From: Rhodoluna sp.
GTDB lineage: Bacteria; Actinomycetota; Actinomycetes; Actinomycetales; Microbacteriaceae
Direction: 5' to 3'
DNA: 8,171 nucleotides
NCBI GenBank assembly: GCA_023260375.1
Contig: JALQVK010000081.1
Coordinates: 1-8,171, forward strand
The notes under the pieces were generated by a model. The model ran no database searches. It had not been told where the DNA came from and saw only the letters and a list, made by a program, of their open reading frames with translations. Position 1 is the first letter of the stretch. Every line of letters starts with the position of its first letter. The position numbers were made by a program, and so were the translations under genes. Positions 1 to 7,500 of the stretch are shown here, piece by piece.

Positions 1-789
1 CAACTGCGTCCCAGCCTGCTTGACCAACCAACTAGACGTTCAGAAGGAACCGCCCTGGACGTTCGATTCGCCGAAATAATTCGAATCGGCTTTGAAACAG
101 ATCAGACTCCAGAGAGTGTTTTGGCAAGACGAGCCGCCGCAACAGTTATCGTGGAGCAACTCAATCGCACCGGACTCATGGTCATCAAAACACTTAGCGA
201 GGCTGGTTTTTGCAGATTTGAAACCACCGACTATGGCTTTATAAAGCGCGACGATATTGGCGAACTTAGTTTTAGCCCGACTCAGCTGGGAATTTCCAGG
301 TTGGCGGCTACCCGAGAAATAATCAACTCGCAAACTGGAAAATTCGTCATTAATCATTCAAATCCAAAAATCAAAAAGGGCCTACGAATTTCCGTACTCA
401 GCGCCATGCATCAACTGAATCCACGCAATTACCGTGCGGTTGAAAATCCTTACATTGCAATCGAGTACGGTATTGAGAATCTCAGAATCTCCCAAGCGAT
501 TGTTCCTGGACTAAGCCCCTGCCTCGGTTGCCGAGATCTCTGGTCTGCCGAGAATGATCCGAACTGGGCGGCAACGGCAATCCAACTCGCTGCCAGAAAA
601 GACAACTTGGATGACGGCGCCGGGTTACTTATGGCATCAGCGATTGCTGCAAAAACAGTGTGTTTATGTGTCGACGGAGAAGGGAAAGGTTCAACCAGTG
701 GTTACCAGGTAGATCTCAAAAACCGCTCGGTGCAACCTTACGGTTGGCAGTTTCACCCAGGATGCAGTTGCCGGTCTAGGAGTTTGTAA
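1..789 (+). CDS. E1/ThiF-like protein of the TOMM cyclodehydratase type, 5' partial
   Basis: The frame is open from base 1 to a TAA at 787-789 (262 residues visible), so the true start lies left of the window; an in-frame TTG at 121 is probably internal because the residues before it also read as protein. The stretch ARRAAATVIVEQLNRTG resembles the start of an E1/ThiF Rossmann domain, but the glycine-rich ATP loop is degraded (EQLNRTG where GxGxxG is expected). The second half carries SPCLGCRDLW (Cys codons at 520 and 529) and, near the C terminus, FHPGCSC (Cys codons at 763 and 769), which together look like the structural Cys4 zinc site of E1 enzymes and of 'bacteriocin biosynthesis cyclodehydratase domain' proteins. 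No TOMM precursor or other cyclodehydratase subunit is visible nearby, and actinobacteria often keep such a gene beside uvrD2, so a housekeeping role seems likelier than peptide modification. Substrate unknown. The last 14 bp overlap uvrD2 tail to tail. Confidence 0.72.
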   Translation, partial: QLRPSLLDQPTRRSEGTALDVRFAEIIRIGFETDQTPESVLARRAAATVIVEQLNRTGLMVIKTLSEAGFCRFETTDYGFIKRDDIGELSFSPTQLGISRLAATREIINSQTGKFVINHSNPKIKKGLRISVLSAMHQLNPRNYRAVENPYIAIEYGIENLRISQAIVPGLSPCLGCRDLWSAENDPNWAATAIQLAARKDNLDDGAGLLMASAIAAKTVCLCVDGEGKGSTSGYQVDLKNRSVQPYGWQFHPGCSCRSRSL

Positions 790-2452
790 CTAAATCTAGG
801 AACCGAGATCTGGACTGCTCTCGACCGTTAATGGCATTTGTTCTAGCCGAACTAAGCGACAATTCTTTGCGGGCTCGCGTAATGCCAACGTAAAACAATC
901 TGCGTTCTTCGTAAATCGCCAGATCCGTTCTTGCATAGCTAATCGGAAGCAGACCTTCATTTAGCCCAGCCAAAAATACGGAATCCCATTCCAGACCTTT
1001 GGCCGCGTGAATTGTCGATAATGTGACCGCGGCTTTCACCGGTTCATGTTGCGATCGGATACGTTCGTCAATTTCTTTCACAAAGTCAGCAATTGTTGAA
1101 CCTTCGGGAAGTTCATCAACTATCGCAATAAACGAGTTGAGTGCTTCCCACTGTTCCCTCACCGAACCACTCTCAGCAGGTTCTTTGGACTTCCAACCGA
1201 GTTCGCGAGCCGCGTCCGAAACTATTTGATACAGCGGTTTGTCGGTTGGAAGAATAGTCTCCGCGCGAACTAAACGCACCAACTGAATGATTTCAGGACG
1301 ATTGAAAAAGCGTTCGCCACCGCGCACCTGATAGTCGATGTTTAGATCCGCCAAAGCCTTTTCGAAAAGTTCAGACTGCGAATTGACGCGATAAAGTACT
1401 GCAATTTCGTTTGGCTTAATGCCTCTTGCTAGCTGGGACTTGATTGCTGAAGCAATTTCAGACGCTTCGGTTGCCGAATCTTTTGCCTCAAAAACTGTTG
1501 GTGTGGAACCCTGAGGACCTTGTGCTTCCAGTTCATCCATAGACGTTTCACCGCGAATCAAACGATTCGCCATTGAAATGATATTCGCCGTTGATCGATA
1601 ATTCCTGGTCAAGGAAATTACTGAGGCATTCGGATAGGTAGATGAGAACTGCAAAAGGTGCGAGCTTGAAGCACCGCTGAACGAATAAATTGTTTGGTTA
1701 GGGTCGCCAACCACACAAAGGTCACTGCGGTCACCGAGCCAAGCCTCCAAAAGGGCCTGCTGTAGCGGTGAAATGTCCTGGTATTCATCCACTGTGAAAA
1801 ATCGATACTGCTGCTGTACGTGAGCCAGAATTCTCGGTTCGGCCTGCAACATTCCGAGAGTGAGAAGCAGAACGTCTTCCCAGTCAAGTTTTTGAGATTT
1901 AATTTTGATTTCTTCGTAAACCTTTTGAACCTGGAGCAGTTGCTCCGGTTTCAATCCAGCGACGGCTGGGCGGTTGGAAACAACGGCCTCATAACTTTCA
2001 AGAGACTTCATCGTGTATTTTCGCCATTCGATTTCGGCGGCAATGTCGCGAAGCATTGCGGCATCGAATCTGATTTTCAAAGACTCCGCAGCCTCGGCAA
2101 TAATTTTGCTTTTCGAACTTAGAACATTCGGCGCCGGGACACCTGCAAGTTGCGGCCAAAAGAACTCAAGTTGACTCAATGCGGCAGCGTGAAAGGTTTT
2201 GACCGCGACCCCCGGAATACCTAGCTGGCGCAGCCTGGCACGAAGCTCCCCTGCGGCTCTGCTTGTGTAAGTAAGGGCAAGAACTCGGTTAGCAGCGAAA
2301 TGGCCTTTGGCGATACCGTAGGCAATTCGATGTGTGACCGTCCTGGTTTTACCGGTTCCAGCGCCAGCCAGAATGCAGGTTGGCCCAACCAGGCTGGTCG
2401 CAGCTTCTCGCTGCTCTGGGTCGAGTGCCTCTAAAAGTAGTTCGGGATCCAA
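776..2452 (-). CDS. uvrD2: UvrD2-type superfamily 1A DNA helicase, short form
   Basis: ATP-dependent DNA unwinding motor (3'-5' in this family), cytoplasmic, expected in DNA repair. All core motifs are visible in the 558 residues: LDPEQREA at 10-17, Walker A AGAGTGKT at 29-36, ALTYTSRAA at about 59-67, Walker B DEYQD at 222-226, motif III VGDPNQTIYSFSGA at 248-261, motif IV LTRNYRS at 281-287, motif V TIHAAKGLEWD at 480-490 and motif VI VGITRARKEL at 522-531. The stretch between motifs IV and V (about 190 residues) is shorter than in PcrA/UvrD, so subdomain 2B is reduced, as in UvrD2 proteins. The protein stops 27 residues after motif VI and has neither the four-cysteine segment nor the HRDC domain of mycobacterial UvrD2 (about 700 residues). 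The start is TTG, chosen because a strong GGGGGAG lies 6 nt upstream. It is cotranscribed with nudC (3-bp gap). A generic UvrD/Rep/PcrA helicase is the alternative name; the locus favours UvrD2. Confidence 0.9.
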   Translation of the reverse strand: MDPELLLEALDPEQREAATSLVGPTCILAGAGTGKTRTVTHRIAYGIAKGHFAANRVLALTYTSRAAGELRARLRQLGIPGVAVKTFHAAALSQLEFFWPQLAGVPAPNVLSSKSKIIAEAAESLKIRFDAAMLRDIAAEIEWRKYTMKSLESYEAVVSNRPAVAGLKPEQLLQVQKVYEEIKIKSQKLDWEDVLLLTLGMLQAEPRILAHVQQQYRFFTVDEYQDISPLQQALLEAWLGDRSDLCVVGDPNQTIYSFSGASSSHLLQFSSTYPNASVISLTRNYRSTANIISMANRLIRGETSMDELEAQGPQGSTPTVFEAKDSATEASEIASAIKSQLARGIKPNEIAVLYRVNSQSELFEKALADLNIDYQVRGGERFFNRPEIIQLVRLVRAETILPTDKPLYQIVSDAARELGWKSKEPAESGSVREQWEALNSFIAIVDELPEGSTIADFVKEIDERIRSQHEPVKAAVTLSTIHAAKGLEWDSVFLAGLNEGLLPISYARTDLAIYEERRLFYVGITRARKELSLSSARTNAINGREQSRSRFLDLVTNS

Positions 2453-2455
2453 TTA

Positions 2456-3367
2456 CTACTCCCCCGTAACCAATTCTTCTCCAAGCCAGTGCTCAATAAT
2501 GGCACGGGCTATGGACAATCGGCCGGGCAATAACAATTCCTTGGCTTCCGCTTTCAATTCGGCTCTGGTAAACCAGCGAAGTTTCACAATTTCTTGGCCG
2601 TCCGGCATGACGTCGCCCGAAACGTACTCGGCAAGGTATCCGAGCATGAGCGCATAAGGGAACGGCCACGCCTGCGAACCTAGGTAACGCGGATTGGTTA
2701 CCCAAACGCCGGCCTCTTCTTGCATTTCTCGAACCACAGCAGCTTCTAAAGATTCTCCAGGCTCCACAAAACCAGCCAAAATGCTGTAGCGGTTGTCCTC
2801 CCAAACGCCCTGAGAACCTAAAAGAATTCGGTCCTCCGAATCGATTACACCGACAATAATCGCCGGATCGGTACGCGGGAATAGTTCGAGTTCATCATCA
2901 AGGCAACGACGAACCCAACCTGCTCTTACGGAACTGGTCGAATTGCCGCACTTGGGACAGTACCGATGTGAGCCATGCCAATTAGAAAGAGCCAGTGCTT
3001 GGGTAAACACCGCAGCATCGCGTGGCGATAAACCTAGACCGCTGCGACGAAGACCATGCCAGTTTTCTGAAATCGGTTCAAGCTCGAACGCTTCGACGTC
3101 GGTAAGCATCGCCAACACCACCGGCAACGAGCTTTCTAAGTCCTTGCCCAGATAAACCAAATCCGAGTTCTTGGTGATCTGTGTGGGTGCATAAAACTTG
3201 AGTTCACCGCCAGCTGTAAGAAGCACCCTGCCTTCGCGCATTGGCAGAACCAAAGTCTGATGGTCTTTCCACAGTTCTTCGAATAGGGTTTCACGCTCGC
3301 GCGACAGGTAATCGCGGTCCAAAGCGGTGTGTGCCAAAGGCAAATTGAGGTTGAATTCAGTTGTCAT
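2456..3367 (-). CDS. nudC: NudC-type NAD(H) pyrophosphatase (Nudix hydrolase)
   Basis: Hydrolyses NADH/NAD+ to NMN(H) and AMP and, in characterised family members, removes the NAD cap from RNA; cytoplasmic, Mg/Mn dependent. The 303-residue protein has the family layout: a variable N-terminal domain (1-130), a zinc ribbon (C137, C140, C155) joined by FPRTDPA at 163-169 to a Nudix fold, a full Nudix box at 199-221 (GFVEPGE, then RE at 213-214 and EE at 217-218), and the NADH-selectivity motif SQAWPFPYAL at 231-240, against the usual SQPWPFPxS. E259 corresponds to the conserved Glu downstream. Two oddities: the fourth zinc ligand, a Cys three residues after C155 in E. coli NudC, is D158 here; and the NADH motif has Ala for its Pro and for its final Ser. 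The ATG is supported by AAAGGAAAGG 7 nt upstream. It is first gene of the nudC-uvrD2 pair and divergent from the kinase-fold gene. Family assignment is firm. Confidence 0.93.
   Translation of the reverse strand: MTTEFNLNLPLAHTALDRDYLSRERETLFEELWKDHQTLVLPMREGRVLLTAGGELKFYAPTQITKNSDLVYLGKDLESSLPVVLAMLTDVEAFELEPISENWHGLRRSGLGLSPRDAAVFTQALALSNWHGSHRYCPKCGNSTSSVRAGWVRRCLDDELELFPRTDPAIIVGVIDSEDRILLGSQGVWEDNRYSILAGFVEPGESLEAAVVREMQEEAGVWVTNPRYLGSQAWPFPYALMLGYLAEYVSGDVMPDGQEIVKLRWFTRAELKAEAKELLLPGRLSIARAIIEHWLGEELVTGE
2459..2465 (-). promoter_or_regulatory. Strong ribosome binding site for uvrD2
   Basis: On the minus strand GGGGGAG lies in the last codons of nudC, 6 nt before the TTG at 2450-2452. 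This good match to the anti-Shine-Dalgarno sequence decides the uncommon TTG start and implies that ribosomes finishing nudC can reinitiate on uvrD2. Confidence 0.75.
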
Positions 3368-3374
3368 GGCACCG

Positions 3375-3384
3375 CCTTTCCTTT
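3375..3384 (-). promoter_or_regulatory. Ribosome binding site for nudC
   Basis: On the minus strand AAAGGAAAGG ends 7 nt before the ATG at 3365-3367. The purine-rich run supports this ATG and shows that nudC has a leadered transcript, unlike the divergent gene at 3440. I see no convincing minus-strand -10 box in the spacer. Confidence 0.6.
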
Positions 3385-3396
3385 GTCCGCAAGCGT

Positions 3397-3407
3397 GGCG
3401 TAACGCC
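3397..3407. repeat. Short perfect palindrome in the divergent spacer, possible operator
   Basis: GGCGTAACGCC is a perfect 5-bp inverted repeat around a single A. It sits in the 72-bp spacer between nudC and the rightward APH-fold gene, at about -43 to -33 from the proposed transcription start at 3440, so a bound protein could overlap the -35 region. Arms this short arise often by chance; an operator role is only a suggestion. Confidence 0.25.
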
Positions 3408-3427
3408 GAAGCCGAGGTTGGTTCTCT

Positions 3428-3433
3428 TAATCT
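3428..3433 (+). promoter_or_regulatory. Candidate -10 box for a leaderless transcript of the APH-fold gene
   Basis: TAATCT fits the actinobacterial -10 pattern TAnnnT and ends 6 nt before the ATG at 3440, which would place the transcription start on the A of the start codon. No Shine-Dalgarno-like purine run exists upstream of this ATG, which agrees with leaderless translation. The -35 region (about 3405-3410) has no good match. Confidence 0.5.
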
Positions 3434-3439
3434 GAACTT

Positions 3440-4531
3440 ATGGCAAGTTCTCCCTTGATTTTAGCGGCGCTGGCTAAGGCCGCTCTGCCCGGTGCAAAGT
3501 TCAGCAAGGTCAAAGGCCTTCCTCGAGAAAATGGTGAGCCGATCAACTCGGCACTCCTAACCGATTCCGAAGGCATTCAGTACATCGTGCGCGAATCTAG
3601 AAACGCCAAAGGAAACCTGAAACTTGCTACAGACACTCAATGCATTCGCGCGGTAAAAGGCGCCGGAACCCTACCGTTTAGTGTTCCTAATCTGGTTTCG
3701 GAATCGACCACTCCAGATGGCAAAACTTTACAAATACTCGAATTTGTTTACGGAGCAACAACCGATCTCGAAAATGTTCGCTCGACCGATCCTGAATTAC
3801 GCGAAATCGGTTTGGCTATCGGCGCCATCCACTCGCTGAGCATCGACATGATCCGACAAGCCGGTCTTCCAGAATTTTCTTCGGCTGATACCCGTGAATC
3901 TCGAATCGCTGACCTAGACCGAGCTGCAGCTACTGGACGAATTCCTGCAACTTTGCTTCAACGTTGGGAAACTGCACTCGAAGATCTCGACCTGTTTCGG
4001 TTCCAACCAACTGTGGTTCACGGAAATTTGAACACCGGATCAATTCTTGAATTGGACGGCGAAGTTAGCGGTGTAACCAACTGGACCTCATTACATATCG
4101 GTGACCCAGCCGAAGACTTTGGAGTGTTTGCTTCAAACATCGATAACGACGTGATTGACGCCGTTAAATTGGCCTATTTCGAGCGTCGTGAAGAAGCAGA
4201 TGCAAACCTGGCACAGCGCGCCACGCTTTACAGCGAACTCGCACTTGCCACCTACCTGGTGAAGTCGCTATCGGAAGGCCGAGCCGAAGACGCCGACTGG
4301 GCCGCAGGTGAACTTGAGGCTATTGCTGCCATGGTCGAGGGTGGCACTGCTCGCCTTCTATCCAAAGTGACTTTCACCAGCACAGCGCCTCTGGTAGCTG
4401 AAGGCGTTGAAGAGTTGGTTGTTTCAGACTCACACACCATAGTTACTGAAGCTCCCGAGGATGTCGATGTGAGCGATTTGAAGACTCGCCCGATTGAACT
4501 GCCTACCAGCGCAGACGATCAACTCTTTTAG
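3440..4531 (+). CDS. APH-fold phosphotransferase-like protein, probable pseudokinase
   Basis: A 363-residue cytoplasmic protein with the aminoglycoside/choline kinase fold. The N lobe is at about 1-105 (YIVRES at 48-53, where an Arg stands in place of the usual kinase Lys, as in many APH proteins; hinge-like ILEFVYGA at 99-106), the alpha-helical C lobe at about 110-300, and an acidic, probably disordered tail at about 310-363 ends in LPTSADDQLF. The catalytic loop reads VVHGNLNTGSIL (192-203): the family pattern HGDxxxxN has its catalytic Asp replaced by N196 and its metal-binding Asn by S201. The following metal-binding Asp of the IDW motif is N214 (VTNW), while IGDPAEDF (220-227) is kept. 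Three catalytic positions changed on an otherwise intact fold suggest a binding or scaffold protein rather than an active kinase (inference). Automatic pipelines would call it 'phosphotransferase'; drug resistance is not supported. Neighbours are nudC (divergent) and adnB (convergent, 4-bp overlap). Confidence 0.75.
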   Translation: MASSPLILAALAKAALPGAKFSKVKGLPRENGEPINSALLTDSEGIQYIVRESRNAKGNLKLATDTQCIRAVKGAGTLPFSVPNLVSESTTPDGKTLQILEFVYGATTDLENVRSTDPELREIGLAIGAIHSLSIDMIRQAGLPEFSSADTRESRIADLDRAAATGRIPATLLQRWETALEDLDLFRFQPTVVHGNLNTGSILELDGEVSGVTNWTSLHIGDPAEDFGVFASNIDNDVIDAVKLAYFERREEADANLAQRATLYSELALATYLVKSLSEGRAEDADWAAGELEAIAAMVEGGTARLLSKVTFTSTAPLVAEGVEELVVSDSHTIVTEAPEDVDVSDLKTRPIELPTSADDQLF

Positions 4532-7500
4532 TCGACAACCTGTTCTAGTACCGAATCCCAAAGAGCGATAAGTTCTTGCTCACTTGGAACAACCTCTGGT
4601 TTGATTTCGAGTTGGTCGGCTACGTAGTAAAGGCACACTTCGATTTTTGCGGGATCCACTTTATGTAGTCGAGCAAAAGCCATTCGATAGAGAGCTAACT
4701 GAAGTGCTCGGTCGGCAACCTCTTTTTCGCCAACAGGGGGCTTTCCCGTTTTCCAGTCGACAATCTCGTAACCAGTTTCGGTTTCGAATACGGCATCCAA
4801 CTTACAAATGAACGTGTTGCCCTTTATGGTTACTTGAATTTCGCCTTCAATGGCAAATGGCTTCATTGTGGCAAACCTAGAATTCTCAAAGATTGTTCTA
4901 AGTTCTTCGAGAGTCTTGGTGGTTGCTTCATCTTCCGGAGCTAACTCCACTGCGTCAAGTTCATCTGAGTTGGATAGAACACCGAACCGTTGCTCCACCC
5001 AGGCGTGGAACAAGGTTCCGGCCATGGTCTGTTTATACGGCTGCTCAGGCATCGGTCGGCGGTTCTTTTCGGCAAGTTTTGGTAACTCGTAAACAAACTC
5101 TTTAAACCGTGAGGCTGGAATTCGAACCGGAAGCTTCACCTGTGTAGAACGCTCCCGCAACAAGACGCGCTCTTCGATCAGACGATTAATCTGTTCATCC
5201 CACTTAGTTCGAGATGGTTTGCCATCCAGTGCTTCAAGAACAGCCTCTTTGGCCGCCATGACTCTTGGGCGATGGTGCAAACCAAGCGGCTCCATTGGCC
5301 ACTTCTCGGTAAGGAGAGATAGATCCGTTGGATTGGTTTCCAACTCCGAGTAAGTGGGTAAAGGGTTTTCCGGGTCACCGGTGTGGTCGATTACATTGAT
5401 TCTTGGGTCAATCAAGGTAGCCGCCTCCAGGAGGAATGGGCTCGGCACCGACTTACCTTTGACGCCAGGCTTCCAAAGCGAACCGCTTAGAAGTAATTCC
5501 TTCTTCGGACGGGTAAATGCCACGTAAGCCAAACGGCGCTCCTCGCGCATCAAATATTCGATTTGGTCAACCCGTTGGAATTCGGTAATCAGCTTCTTGG
5601 CGTCGTTCTGTTCACTGCAACCAGACAATTGCACGGTTGGCAATGAATTGGCATCTCCACGCAACGCAAATGGCATCTTGCCGGCACTCATCCAGCCGGA
5701 ATCGGTCTGGTATTGAATCGATGGAAACGTGGTTTCAACCAATCGAGGAACCACAACGTAATCCCACTCGAGACCTTTTGATGTGTGTGCAGTAATAATT
5801 TGAACAACTCCACGACGACCGTGAATTGCTGGTGTTTCGAAACGCTCTTGGCTCGCTGCGTACTCGAGCCATTCCAGGAAGCCACCGAGGGTGGCATTGC
5901 CACTTTCTGCATAGCCGCTGACCACGTTTGAGAAAGCGTTTAGGTTAGCGAGCGGCTCAACTCGATTTGGGTTCGCTGTCAGTTCGATGTCTAGCCAAAG
6001 CTCTTGCTCAACGGCACGAACGAACTCGGGCAGTGGCATACCGGTTTGCTTGCGAAGCTCACGAAGGAGCCCTGCACAATTCTTGAGTGCGGCCAGACCT
6101 TGTGGGCTAAAGTCTGGAATTCGGTCGTTGTCTTCTTCATCCAACAGGTAGTCGAGTGCATCAATGATTGACGATTCGGCTTCGGCCCCACTGATTTTGT
6201 TACTGCTTCGGGTGTAAAACTCGGCAACCTTGCGGGCGTAACGATTTAGTCGCTGGAGGTCCTTTGGTTGAACTTGCCATCTAGGCCCAGCAAGCAAACG
6301 CATTAGGTAGGCTCCTGCATTCGGGTAGTGAATGACGCGAAGGGCTGAAACCAAGTCGACGATTTCCGGAGACTCCAATAGTCCGCCAAGGCCCACTACT
6401 TCAACGTTTAGCCCAGCCTGACGAAGTTCATGTTCGAAGACGGCCATCATATTGCGACTTCTCATTAAAACCGCTGCGGTTGGCAACTCACCTTCGGCAT
6501 TTGGGACCATTCGGTCCAAAATCCACTGGGCTGCAAACTTGGCTTCATTAGAAACTTCATCGGCAAACTTAATTGTGATCAGACCATCTTTAGCAAAACT
6601 TGAGGGGCGCAAAGGCTTCACATTTACCTTTGGCAGAGCCGGACGATTTGCTAAAAACTTGGCTGGCTCGTTGAGTGGTGCCAGAATACGGTTTGCTAAA
6701 TCAAGAACCACCTTCGGGTTTCGCCAAGATGTGGTGAGCGTGAGCTGAGGAACTTCCTGCCCAGCCACCCCAAAAAGCTGGAGGAAGTCTGCCAGGTTTG
6801 AAGCGCTGGCTCCGCGCCAACCATAAATCGATTGGTTAGGGTCGCCGACCGCGAGGACTGATTTGCCTGCAAAAATGCCGGCAAGTAGACGGGTCTGAAG
6901 AGTGCTCGTGTCTTGGAATTCGTCCAAGAGAATTTGAGTGTATTGAGTGGTCTCCCGAGCGATAACGGTATCTCCGAGTTCGCGCACAGCGCGTTCGGCC
7001 AGCGCAACCTGGTCGGAATAGTCGATGTAACCGCGTTTGCGTTTTTCTTCAATGAAAGCCTGGGCCAAGTTTGCAAGCATCGGTGTTTCAAGTGAACCGG
7101 AGAACAAATCTAGTAGTCCAGCAGCGATTGGCTGCTCGGGAGATGTCTTGGTTTTGGCAGATGGTGGCAGTTTGACCAATGACTGATAAAAACCATTTAT
7201 GTGTGCTTCGATTTGGTCGGCAGTGACCCCGTGGTCATTCATAGCGCCAGCTAGGTTCAAGACATGACTGACGATTTTGCTCAACGCCATTTCTGTGTCA
7301 ATCAGTCTGGCATCAACCATTTCCCCGTACTTGACTACAACTTCGCGGGCCAATTGATATCGGCTGGCTTCGGTTAGCAGCGTTGCGTCGTCTTCGTAAC
7401 CAAGAGCCAATGCGTAATCGCGGTAGAGGGAATTCGCATACGAGTTGTAAGTCGTGATGTTCGGGGCGGCAAAAGCCTTATCTTCAAATGGCCAAAGTTC

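Noticed and set aside
40..357. A 105-codon minus-strand frame opposite the E1-like gene.
   Set aside because: The plus-strand frame continues through it to a recognisable zinc-site domain; the antisense frame has no supporting signal.
1694..1708. A stretch around TTGGTTAGGGTCGCC that recurs at about 6832-6846, looking like a dispersed repeat.
   Set aside because: Both copies encode motif III (VGDPNQ) of the two paralogous helicases on the same strand, so this is shared protein coding, not a repeat element.
2493..2804. A 103-codon minus-strand frame within nudC.
   Set aside because: It is out of frame with the Nudix box and the WPFP motif encoded by the same bases.
3440..4531. Aminoglycoside resistance kinase.
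   Set aside because: The fold matches, but the catalytic Asp and metal ligands are replaced and the setting is a core DNA-repair locus, so resistance is not supported.
6696..7091. A 131-codon open frame on the minus strand inside adnB.
   Set aside because: It lies in another frame of a gene with well-conserved helicase motifs across the same bases, and its translation has no recognisable features.
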